Under the pieces are notes generated by a model. It ran no database searches, was not told the origin of the DNA, and saw only the letters and a list, made by a program, of their open reading frames with translations. From NCBI GenBank assembly GCA_003222855.1, contig QHXH01000092.1, forward strand, positions 1 to 8,400: a stretch of DNA of 8,400 nt. The letters are read 5' to 3'. Of the stretch, positions 1-5,459 are shown in pieces. The position numbers and the translations under genes are program-made. Positions within the stretch are counted from its first letter, which is position 1; each line of letters opens with the position of its first letter. This DNA comes from Acidobacteriota bacterium. Lineage in GTDB: Bacteria; Acidobacteriota; Blastocatellia; Pyrinomonadales; Pyrinomonadaceae.

Positions 1-320
1 TCAACCAGATTGAGATCGTACCATTCGAGGGCGTTACCGTCTTTGTCGGTCACCTTCAAGTCCCAGTGCACGTGTTTGTCTCGATCGTCAAAGGTGATCT
101 TGATGCTTTCGCCACTGGCTAACGTGTCTTTACCGAGAATGTCTTCTTCCCAGTCGTCAGCACTGTGGGGTGAAACGTACAACGAGTGAATCTCGACGCC
201 CGTTTGATTATGGAGAGTGAAATCCTGCTTGCCAGCGCGTGCAAATGCTGACGCCGTTACAAAGGTCGCGATCACCGCCAGGGCCAACGCGATTTTTACT
301 TTCAGTGCAAAACGCTTCAT
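1..320 (-). CDS. Small secreted protein of unknown function, cut by the window edge
   Basis: The frame opens with ATG at 320 and runs off the left edge, showing 106 residues. A typical signal peptide is visible: MKR, a hydrophobic stretch at about residues 6-26, and an AFA cleavage-like site near residue 27. The mature part is short and polar, with a region SLYVSPHSADDWEEDILGKD (residues 46-65) and a later segment reading HWDLKVTDKDG. This resembles small exported proteins that carry an 'LYVSPSSSDDWGDDVLG'-like motif and are often left as hypothetical; I know no established function. Relatives as I remember them carry cysteines near the end, but none is visible here. The segment reached at the edge resembles the end of that family, so little may be missing. 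An AAAGGA-like ribosome site lies about 11 nt before the ATG. The preceding gene ends 154 nt upstream, so it is probably transcribed alone. The start is well supported, the function unknown. Confidence 0.8.
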   Translation of the reverse strand, partial: MKRFALKVKIALALAVIATFVTASAFARAGKQDFTLHNQTGVEIHSLYVSPHSADDWEEDILGKDTLASGESIKITFDDRDKHVHWDLKVTDKDGNALEWYDLNLV

Positions 321-474
321 TTAATCAGAATCCTTTCAGAGTTAAGATCAATCAGGAGAGTGAGTAAACCTACCATCCTTGTCGCGTAAAATCAATCGCT
401 ATCTAATTGTTTTCTGCCTGACCTAACCGCCCGCAATTGCCAAACTTGTCATGAAAACCTTGACCAGGTGGCGC

Positions 475-903
475 CTAAGCCAATTTGCCGGACTCTGAAG
501 CCCTGTTTAGGGCGATTTGTGGCTCGTCGCCGGGCTTGTGTTCATGGTTGACCCTTTCATGCAGCCGCTCAAATTCCTTCTGCAAGTTCTCTAACTCTTT
601 ATCGGATAGTTGCTCCAAATTCACCAGGCCGGTGCGCGCGCCCTTCACGCCCTTGAGCAGTTCGTCCAGCTTCAAATGAATAGCTTTCGCATCGCGGTTC
701 TGCGTGTTTTGGATCAGGAAAACCATCAGGAACGTAATGATAGTCGTGCCGGTGTTGATAACCAGTTGCCACGTGTCAGAGAAATGAAACATCGGGCCGG
801 TGATGGCCCACACAATGATGATTACCGCCGCCAGGATGAAAGCCCATGACGAGCCGACGGCGTGCGAGGTCGTATGTGCGAACTTGCGGAAAAGTTCTCT
901 CAT
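475..903 (-). CDS. Low-affinity iron permease family membrane protein (two helices)
   Basis: This is a 142-residue protein. Two strong hydrophobic helices lie at about residues 17-38 and 46-64. They are followed by the QNTQNRD segment (about 65-71), typical of the bacterial low-affinity iron permease family (named after yeast Fet4). The C-terminal half is soluble and charged, with a helical, coiled-coil-prone stretch at about 94-120 (LEQLSDKELENLQKEFERLH). The name comes from homology. Bacterial members are short, and iron transport by them is not well established, so the role should be read as 'inner-membrane protein, possible ion transport'. A GGAG ribosome site sits 8 nt before the ATG. 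The gene starts 33 nt after the stop of the upstream mechanosensitive channel gene on the same strand, so the two are probably cotranscribed. No clear terminator follows. Confidence 0.85.
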   Translation of the reverse strand: MRELFRKFAHTTSHAVGSSWAFILAAVIIIVWAITGPMFHFSDTWQLVINTGTTIITFLMVFLIQNTQNRDAKAIHLKLDELLKGVKGARTGLVNLEQLSDKELENLQKEFERLHERVNHEHKPGDEPQIALNRASESGKLA

Positions 904-936
904 TCAATATTCTCCGGTCTCAAAAAGGTTTACGGA

Positions 937-1992
937 CTAACGCGCATCGCCTTTCGGGAACATTACGCGCTCTGGCGCCTTGTTGAGTTCAGCCAGCAAT
1001 TTCTTGATGAGCCGCGTCTTCACGCGCCCGGCTTCTTTTGGATGGACCAGGTACCGAACGATTGCATCCAGCCAGGTGTTTGGGTTGACGCGGAAGAGCA
1101 CCGCGGGATATTCGCGTACCTCCAACTGGTTGACGGGCGTTTGGGCGAGAATCTCGCGGAACACGCGTACCTGCTTCATCATGTGCTCACCAACCTCCTC
1201 GGCAGCGATGCGTTGCATCGTCTCGGAAATAAATTCCAGGTCGCTGTTGTAGGCAACACTGAACTTGATCTCGTTCCAAACGTAAGGGAAGAGCGGCCAC
1301 GTGTAGTTGTAGACGGTCGAACTCAATATTTTCGAATTAGGAAACTTGATTACCCGGCCCGATGGATGATCCGTTGAGAGAAAGTCGCCGCCGAATTCCC
1401 AGAGCGTGGTATCGAGATAACTCACGTCGATCACGTCACCGGTCGCATCGCCAATCTTGATGCGATCGCCGACGCGATAAGGCGCGCGGATGAGAATGTA
1501 AATCCAGCCGAGAAAGCTCGTCATCGGCGTCTGCACGGCCAGGCCGAGAATCAACGACAGGACTCCAATGGAAACTACTGTCGTGTACCAGTTCTGCAGG
1601 AAGATGACGGCAAAGACCAGAAACAGTGCGAAGGTCAGTTTCGCAACGCGTCGCAGATTATAACGTGCAACTGGGCTATCGATGCGACGGATCAGATAAA
1701 CGTCAACTGTCTTACCGATCGCCAACAACAGGACGATCGCGATCGCCGTCTTATCGAGCTTCTGAAGGAACGGAATGAATCGTGCAGCGAATCCGAAAAC
1801 TTTGAATTGTAAGACGTAATACAAACTCACCAGCGCCATCAAAACAATCGCGTGGGTGCCCAACCAGAGTTTGTCTTTCGTCTTTGCTTTCGGCGGCTGC
1901 TCTGGCTTGACGGCGCCGGTCTGCTTGAGCGCGCGCTTTACGTCTTCCTGCTTCTTGACCTGTTCGACTTCGGTGCGCAGTTCGTTCGCCAT
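937..1992 (-). CDS. MscS-family mechanosensitive ion channel
   Basis: The protein has 351 residues from the chosen start. After a charged cytoplasmic N-terminus (1-45) come hydrophobic segments at about 46-62, 82-101 and 117-135. The pore-lining helix region follows at about 138-168 (SIGVLSLILGLAVQ, then SFLGWIYIL). It runs into the hallmark beta-domain segment RAPYRVGDRIKIGDATGDV (169-187), which is diagnostic of the MscS family. A C-terminal alpha/beta cytoplasmic domain completes it. Family members open under membrane tension and release solutes during hypo-osmotic shock. It is longer than the E. coli MscS core (286 residues), mainly through the N-terminus. A frame extension to an ATG at 2133 exists. 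I prefer 1992 because it has a GAGG-type ribosome site about 11 nt upstream, because the extra 47 residues look like translated spacer, and because 2133 would overlap the divergent polX start. It is likely the first gene of a two-gene unit with the iron-permease-family gene. Confidence 0.9.
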   Translation of the reverse strand: MANELRTEVEQVKKQEDVKRALKQTGAVKPEQPPKAKTKDKLWLGTHAIVLMALVSLYYVLQFKVFGFAARFIPFLQKLDKTAIAIVLLLAIGKTVDVYLIRRIDSPVARYNLRRVAKLTFALFLVFAVIFLQNWYTTVVSIGVLSLILGLAVQTPMTSFLGWIYILIRAPYRVGDRIKIGDATGDVIDVSYLDTTLWEFGGDFLSTDHPSGRVIKFPNSKILSSTVYNYTWPLFPYVWNEIKFSVAYNSDLEFISETMQRIAAEEVGEHMMKQVRVFREILAQTPVNQLEVREYPAVLFRVNPNTWLDAIVRYLVHPKEAGRVKTRLIKKLLAELNKAPERVMFPKGDAR

Positions 1993-2113
1993 TCTTACAG
2001 AATCCTCACGACAATCTGGATTTGTTGTCTGGAAAATCGGTTCACTGATTACGATTGGATATAGGCACTCTGCATGCCATACACTGCCTTTGCTTCGAAA
2101 CACGACAAAACCA

Positions 2114-3913
2114 ATGAAAGACAAGTTTGCCATCGCTGCGGCGTTGCAGGAGATCGGAATCCGGCTCGAGTTGAAGGGTGGTCAGTATTTTAAAGCGCGC
2201 GCTTACAAGCTCGGCGCGCGATCGCTTGCTGAAGTGACTGAAGACCTCGGCAAATTGATCAAAGAGAATCGCCTGACGTTTGTGAAAGGCATCGGTTACG
2301 CGTTGGCGAAGCAAATCGAAGAGCTTTATACGACCGGCGAGTCGTCGCTTCTAAATCAGTTGCGGGCCGAGATGCCGCCAGGCATCGTCGAGTTATCAAA
2401 CGTGCGCGGGCTGAACCCAAAGAAGGTCGAGCGGCTGCATGAAGCGCTGGGCATTTCGACTGTCGAAGAATTGAAAGCTGCCGCGGAAGCGGGAAAGCTG
2501 CGTGAGATCAAGGGATTTACGGCAAAGACGGAAAGCCGGATCCTCGAGGCGATCGCGGGCAGTCGAAATCGCGAGAATCGCATTCACATTCATCACGCGC
2601 TGCGGGCGGGCGAGCGGATTATCGAGTATCTGAAAACGTCGCGCACATTGATCCAGGCCGAACTGGCGGGGGATTTGCGCCGCTGGCAGGAGACAGTTTC
2701 GCAAATCGTGGTCGTCGCGAGCGCGCAGAACCCAAAATCAGTGATCGATCACTTTCTTAGTTTTCCGATGGTCGTGCGAACGGAAGACAAGTCGCGGGAT
2801 CGCGCGGCGGTTACTTTAAGCGAAGGATTCCGCGCGACGTTGATTGCGGTTAAGCCGGAAGAATTTCCGGTCACGCTCTTGAATGCCACCGGATCGGATG
2901 CGCACTTAGAAAAAGTAGGTCAAGTCGCGGAGAAAAAGAATTTGAAGCTCACGCCGAAGGGAATTGAGAAGCATAACGGCGTCCGGGCGAAATCAAGCGT
3001 TGTGTCAGAAGCCCGACCGTTAGGGAGGGCAACGTCGCCCTTGCTCACGCGCGGGCTTCTGACACGGGTGAAGGATGAATCAGAAATCTATCGAAAGCTG
3101 GGAATGCAATATGTGCCGCCCGAGCTGCGGGAAGATCAGGGTGAAATCGAAGCCGCGCAAGGCGGCAATCTGCCGCATGACTTAATCACCGGCGAAGACG
3201 TTCGCGGGATGGTCCATTGCCACACGACCTATTCAGACGGCAAGCACAGCATCGAACAAATGGTGGCAGCGGCTGAAGCGATGGGAATGAAATACATCAC
3301 CATCACGGATCATTCACCGACTGCGTTCTATGCCGGCGGTGTGAAAATCGATCGATTGCAGCGGCAGTGGGAAGAGATCGACGAAGTGCAGGACAAGACG
3401 AAGGTCAGGATTCTGAAAGGAACTGAGTCGGATATCGTGGCCGACGGCTCGCTCGACTATCCGGACTGGATTCTCGAACAATTCGACGTGATCGTGGCCA
3501 GTATTCATTCGCGTTACAAAATGGATGAAGACAAGATGACGCGGCGGATTGTGACCGCGATGCGCCAGCCCGTTTTCAAGATCTGGGGCCACGCTTTAGG
3601 ACGCTTGATTCAGAAACGGCCCCCGTTTGATTGTCGCGTTGAAGAAATTCTGGACGTAATCGCAGAGTCGCGCGCCGCGGTTGAAATCAACGGCGATCCG
3701 TATCGTTTGGACATGGAGCCGCGCTGGCTGCGCGAAGCTCGCAAGCGCAGGATCAAATTCGTTATTTCAGTCGATGCGCATTCGACGGGCGCGCTGAACA
3801 ACGTGAAGTTTGGAGTCGGAATCGCGCGGCGCGCGTGGATTCGACGCGGCGAGGTTTTGAATACGTTGGGAGTGAAAGCTTTTCAGAAAGCAGTACGGCC
3901 GGTATCGCAATGA
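2114..3913 (+). CDS. polX: PolX-family protein: degenerate polymerase domain plus intact PHP nuclease domain
   Basis: This is a 599-residue relative of bacterial DNA polymerase X, usually about 570-580 residues. The N-terminal 8-kDa/helix-hairpin-helix part is well kept (residues 1-150): LELKGGQYFKARAYKLGAR, VKGIGYALAKQIEEL, VRGLNPKK. The palm is degenerate. The usual GSxRR...GDxD motif reads AGDLRR (185-190) then SQIVV (196-200), and the later strand that should carry the third aspartate reads ATLIAV (241-246). All three catalytic carboxylates therefore appear lost, although TGS (259-261) remains. The PHP domain keeps its likely metal ligands: HCH (368-370), D375, DH (399-400), E438, H465, H493 and DAH (554-556). 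PHP domains in this family act as 3'-5' exonucleases or phosphoesterases in DNA repair. I expect a nuclease rather than a polymerase. Residues 297-317 come from a palindromic repeat in the linker. I chose ATG 2114 because MKDKFAIAAAL matches the family start; upstream sequence in frame looks non-coding. No clear ribosome site precedes it. Its stop lies inside a large inverted repeat, and it converges with ku. Confidence 0.9.
   Translation: MKDKFAIAAALQEIGIRLELKGGQYFKARAYKLGARSLAEVTEDLGKLIKENRLTFVKGIGYALAKQIEELYTTGESSLLNQLRAEMPPGIVELSNVRGLNPKKVERLHEALGISTVEELKAAAEAGKLREIKGFTAKTESRILEAIAGSRNRENRIHIHHALRAGERIIEYLKTSRTLIQAELAGDLRRWQETVSQIVVVASAQNPKSVIDHFLSFPMVVRTEDKSRDRAAVTLSEGFRATLIAVKPEEFPVTLLNATGSDAHLEKVGQVAEKKNLKLTPKGIEKHNGVRAKSSVVSEARPLGRATSPLLTRGLLTRVKDESEIYRKLGMQYVPPELREDQGEIEAAQGGNLPHDLITGEDVRGMVHCHTTYSDGKHSIEQMVAAAEAMGMKYITITDHSPTAFYAGGVKIDRLQRQWEEIDEVQDKTKVRILKGTESDIVADGSLDYPDWILEQFDVIVASIHSRYKMDEDKMTRRIVTAMRQPVFKIWGHALGRLIQKRPPFDCRVEEILDVIAESRAAVEINGDPYRLDMEPRWLREARKRRIKFVISVDAHSTGALNNVKFGVGIARRAWIRRGEVLNTLGVKAFQKAVRPVSQ
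3002..3065. repeat. 64-bp palindromic repeat embedded in the polX coding sequence
   Basis: Perfect 14-bp inverted ends lie at 3002-3015 (GTGTCAGAAGCCCG) and 3052-3065. A short inner stem GGGC/GCCC surrounds the loop AACGTC. The unit lies in frame in polX and is read as residues 297-317 (VSEARPLGRATSPLLTRGLLT), in the linker between the polymerase and PHP domains. Here the family normally has only a short variable stretch. An 18-nt piece matching its right arm in reverse (17 of 18) occurs at 5107-5124, and its end motif recurs at 5390-5401. That supports a dispersed REP-like or MITE-like element. No target-site duplication is obvious. Confidence 0.75.
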
Positions 3914-4007
3914 GGTCAGTACCACCCGCGGTAGCGGGTGGGTTCATTCGTCAACCCGCGTGTTGAGTCATTAACCCACCCGCTACCGCGGATGGTACTG
4001 ACCTCAT
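3910..4007. repeat. 98-bp near-perfect inverted repeat between convergent polX and ku
   Basis: Arms of 35 nt lie at 3910-3944 and 3973-4007 and pair at 34 of 35 positions, with a single A-C mismatch. The 28-nt loop contains its own small stem (TCAAC 3951-3955 with GTTGA 3962-3966). The left arm begins one base before the polX stop codon, so TGA is part of the repeat. The GC-rich core is CCCGCGGTAGCGGGTGGG. As RNA from either strand it would form a very stable hairpin that could act as a bidirectional end or 3' stabiliser for both convergent genes. There is no U-tract, so classical intrinsic termination is not shown. It may equally be a dispersed repeat that landed there. Confidence 0.85.
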
Positions 4008-4035
4008 ACCAGCGGACCTTGGAGTGACAAAGCCC

Positions 4036-4908
4036 TCATCCAACTTTTCGTTTCCTGGCTGCCGCCGGTTTTGCCTTGACCAATGTGAGGGCGGCTTTCT
4101 TCTTCGCAGCGGGCGCAGCCTTCACCATTGGCTTGCGCGAAGATGCTTGCAGGCTCTTCTTGAGCGCGGTCATGATGTCGAGGCGCGGAATCTCTTCGAC
4201 CTTTTCAAACTCAGTTACTTTCTTGCCTTTTATCTTCTGATCGATCAGTTTGCGCAATGCTTCGTGATAATGATCGACTGTGTCGACATCCGCAAAGCTC
4301 GTCACCATCTGTTCAACCAGACTCGTCGCCAGCATCAATTCCTTCTTGTCGAGCTTTGGTTCTTTTTCGAGGTCGGGAACTTCCTCGACCTTGCGAATCT
4401 CTGCCGGATAGCGCAGCTTCTGTAAGACGATACCGTTCTCGAGCGGAAAGACTGCGACCAGATCTTCGCGATCGCGCAGGACTACTTTCGCCAGCCCGAT
4501 CTTGCCCGTGTCTTTAAGGACCTGTCGCAACAGCGCGTACGGTTTTTCCGCGACCGCGCCGTCTGGTCCAAGATAATAAGGAGAATCGAAGAACGTCGTC
4601 GGAATCTCTGACGAATCGACAAAGCCGATAATGTCGATGGCTTTGGTCGTCTTAATCTTGACCTTGGCGATCTCTTCCGGCTCGATGAGCGCGAAACGAT
4701 CGGGCTCGTATTGATAGCCTTTGGTGATTTGATCGTTGGTCACGATCTGGCCGCACTTCTTGCAGCGCTTGTCGTAACCGATGGGACCAAAGTCGTCCCG
4801 GTGCAGTTGGTTGAACTGAATTTTCTCAGAAGCCTCGATCGCGTTATAGACGCGAATCGGAATCGCAACCAGCAGAAATCGTATGTGGCCTTTCCAAATC
4901 GATCGCAT
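4036..4908 (-). CDS. ku: Ku homodimeric DNA-end-binding protein
   Basis: This 290-residue protein has the typical bacterial Ku length and layout. The start MRSIWKGHIRFLLVAIPIRV is the conserved opening strand of the Ku beta-barrel. RCKKCGQIVTNDQITKGYQY (residues 48-67, CxxC at 49-52) is the recognisable mid-barrel segment. PYYLGPDG, ALLRQVLKDTGKIGLAKVVLRDRE and LRYPAEIR (about 110-172) are further family signatures. A lysine- and alanine-rich tail (about 258-290) follows, as in other bacterial Ku proteins, where such tails bind DNA. Ku encircles double-strand ends and recruits a ligase, usually LigD, for non-homologous end joining. No LigD is in this window. A GGAGG site 7 nt before the ATG supports the start. 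A 19-bp perfect palindrome lies 18 nt upstream and could affect expression. The gene converges with the PolX-family gene, which hints at a shared end-processing role. Confidence 0.95.
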   Translation of the reverse strand: MRSIWKGHIRFLLVAIPIRVYNAIEASEKIQFNQLHRDDFGPIGYDKRCKKCGQIVTNDQITKGYQYEPDRFALIEPEEIAKVKIKTTKAIDIIGFVDSSEIPTTFFDSPYYLGPDGAVAEKPYALLRQVLKDTGKIGLAKVVLRDREDLVAVFPLENGIVLQKLRYPAEIRKVEEVPDLEKEPKLDKKELMLATSLVEQMVTSFADVDTVDHYHEALRKLIDQKIKGKKVTEFEKVEEIPRLDIMTALKKSLQASSRKPMVKAAPAAKKKAALTLVKAKPAAARKRKVG

Positions 4909-4926
4909 TGGGGATCCTCCATGTAC

Positions 4927-4945
4927 CGCAAATTGGTAATTTGCG
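4927..4945. promoter_or_regulatory. 19-bp perfect palindrome upstream of ku (possible operator or hairpin)
   Basis: The sequence is CGCAAATT-GGT-AATTTGCG, a perfect 8-bp dyad around a 3-nt centre, 18 nt upstream of the ku ATG and just beyond its ribosome site. An AT-rich dyad of this size so close to a start could be a repressor site or a 5'-UTR hairpin. It could equally belong to the neighbouring repeat cluster. No regulator is identifiable. Confidence 0.45.
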
Positions 4946-4950
4946 ATTTT

Positions 4951-4969
4951 CGCAAGTAAACAGCTTGCG
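4951..4969. repeat. Hairpin CGCAAG-N7-CTTGCG
   Basis: A 6-bp stem (4951-4956 with 4964-4969) with loop TAAACAG, followed by CTACAG. I associate sequence of this kind with short repeats seen many times in related genomes, but only one copy is visible here, so the repeat status is inference. Confidence 0.45.
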
Positions 4970-4983
4970 CTACAGACACAAAC

Positions 4984-5000
4984 GCGGGCGTCGCGCCCGC
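4984..5000. repeat. GC-rich hairpin GCGGGCG-TCG-CGCCCGC
   Basis: A perfect 7-bp stem with a 3-nt loop, followed on the plus strand by ATTTTATC. It looks superficially like a rho-independent terminator, but no plus-strand gene ends nearby and the T-run is weak. It is better read as one of the palindromic repeats of this spacer. Confidence 0.5.
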
Positions 5001-5007
5001 ATTTTAT

Positions 5008-5024
5008 CGAGCCTGATTGGCTCG
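5008..5024. repeat. Hairpin CGAGCC-TGATT-GGCTCG
   Basis: A perfect 6-bp stem with a 5-nt loop, only 7 nt after the GC-rich hairpin at 4984-5000. The tight spacing suggests the two form one repeat unit. Confidence 0.45.
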
Positions 5025-5185
5025 ACCCTTGAACCAGACCAGGGAAGGGAATTATCGGACAGTTGGCCCACCAAGTAAAGAGGTTTATTTTCCGGTGATT
5101 TCCAGCGTGTCAGAACCCCGCGCGCCATGGCATAAACGAGATGAATGTTTGATATTGGCTGAATGATCTGGAAATTAAAGGGCAA

Positions 5186-5202
5186 TGGCCGCAGAACGGC
5201 CA
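5186..5202. repeat. Hairpin TGGCCG-CAGAA-CGGCCA
   Basis: A perfect 6-bp stem with a 5-nt loop inside the 5107-5400 segment. No T-run follows. Confidence 0.45.
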
Positions 5203-5240
5203 AATGATCATAGCAAGCTGGTTAAGAATGAAGCCCAGCG

Positions 5241-5289
5241 CTCCGGAGGAGCGCGATGTGTTAGGCGAACACATTTCGCTACTTCGGAG
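5241..5289. repeat. Long imperfect hairpin with 22-nt arms
   Basis: Arms at 5241-5262 and 5268-5289 flank the 5-nt loop AGGCG. They pair at 18 of 22 positions, plus two G-T pairs in RNA. The left arm starts CTCCGGAGGAGCG, itself a short dyad, and the inner stem ATGTGTT/AACACAT is perfect. 'CTCCGGAGGAGCG' followed by 'CTATAAACAT' (5316-5325) resembles abundant palindromic intergenic repeats I associate with Acidobacteriota and Planctomycetes genomes. No function is established. Confidence 0.7.
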
Positions 5290-5327
5290 CTGTGCGCCTT
5301 TTTGGCTGTGCAGTGCTATAAACATTT

Positions 5328-5343
5328 GGTCCCTAACGGGACC
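5328..5343. repeat. Hairpin GGTCCC-TAAC-GGGACC
   Basis: A perfect 6-bp stem with a tetraloop, directly after CTATAAACATTT. It probably belongs with the long hairpin just upstream as part of a compound repeat. No T-run follows. Confidence 0.55.
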
Positions 5344-5404
5344 TCGCACTCAGGTCCATTATCTTTTGATAGCGAATTGGTGCACGGTTGCTTCTGACAC
5401 GCGA

Positions 5405-5433
5405 TTGACCACATGTCCCCGACACCTTATTCT
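5405..5433 (+). promoter_or_regulatory. Sigma70-like promoter of the kinase gene
   Basis: TTGACC (5405-5410) is followed after exactly 17 nt by TATTCT (5428-5433), that is 5 of 6 and 4 of 6 consensus positions. A start near 5440 would give a leader of only about 20 nt before the kinase ATG at 5460. The -35 box begins only 4 nt past the end of the 5107-5400 segment, so the repeat abuts the promoter. Confidence 0.55.
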
Positions 5434-5459
5434 TCGAGTCTGGCCGCTTCTGACTAGCC

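Larger units (their letters stand above)
5107..5400. repeat. 294-bp segment bounded by GTGTCAGAA/TTCTGACAC ends (possible composite non-coding element)
   Basis: The left end is GTGTCAGAA at 5107-5115 and the right end is TTCTGACAC at 5392-5400, a perfect 9-bp terminal inverted repeat. These are the same termini as those of the 64-bp palindrome inside polX. The left end continues to match that element over 17 of 18 bases (5107-5124). Inside are three further hairpins and no credible gene. It may be a MITE-like unit, or two degenerate half-copies of a repeat that happen to flank other repeats. No flanking duplication is obvious. Confidence 0.45.
4909..5459. other. Gene-free spacer rich in hairpins between ku and the kinase
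   Basis: About 550 nt separate the divergent ku and kinase starts. Small frames exist on both strands, but they have low-complexity or family-less translations and overlap the palindromes, so I call none of them. The stretch is packed with inverted repeats (4927-4945, 4951-4969, 4984-5000, 5008-5024, 5186-5202, 5241-5289, 5328-5343), each listed separately. It ends with a sigma70-like promoter for the kinase. It reads as a landing zone for short repeats rather than decayed coding sequence. The ku promoter must lie near its left end, but I see no convincing -35/-10 pair. Confidence 0.7.

Noticed and set aside
321..474. Promoter for the small secreted protein (TTGATT, 17 nt, TAGGTT on the minus strand)
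   Set aside because: The -10 box matches only 3 of 6 positions, so the call would be little better than chance.
862..1377. 171-codon plus-strand frame opposite the permease and mscS genes
   Set aside because: It lies antisense to two well-supported genes; its translation has no recognisable motif.
1856..2113. In-frame 86-residue extension at the start of PolX
   Set aside because: It overlaps the mscS N-terminus, its translation is Ser/Cys-rich without family resemblance, and PolX proteins begin at MKDKFAIAAAL-like sequence.
1993..2133. In-frame 47-residue extension at the start of MscS
   Set aside because: It would overlap polX, and a ribosome site fits the ATG at 1992 better.
4984..5008. 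Rho-independent terminator
   Set aside because: The stem is good but the T-run is broken and no plus-strand gene ends upstream.
4927..5343. CRISPR array
   Set aside because: The hairpins differ from one another; there is no direct repeat at regular spacing.
4970..5349. Overlapping minus-strand small frames in the ku-kinase spacer
   Set aside because: They run through the palindromic repeats, lack ribosome sites and show no protein family features.
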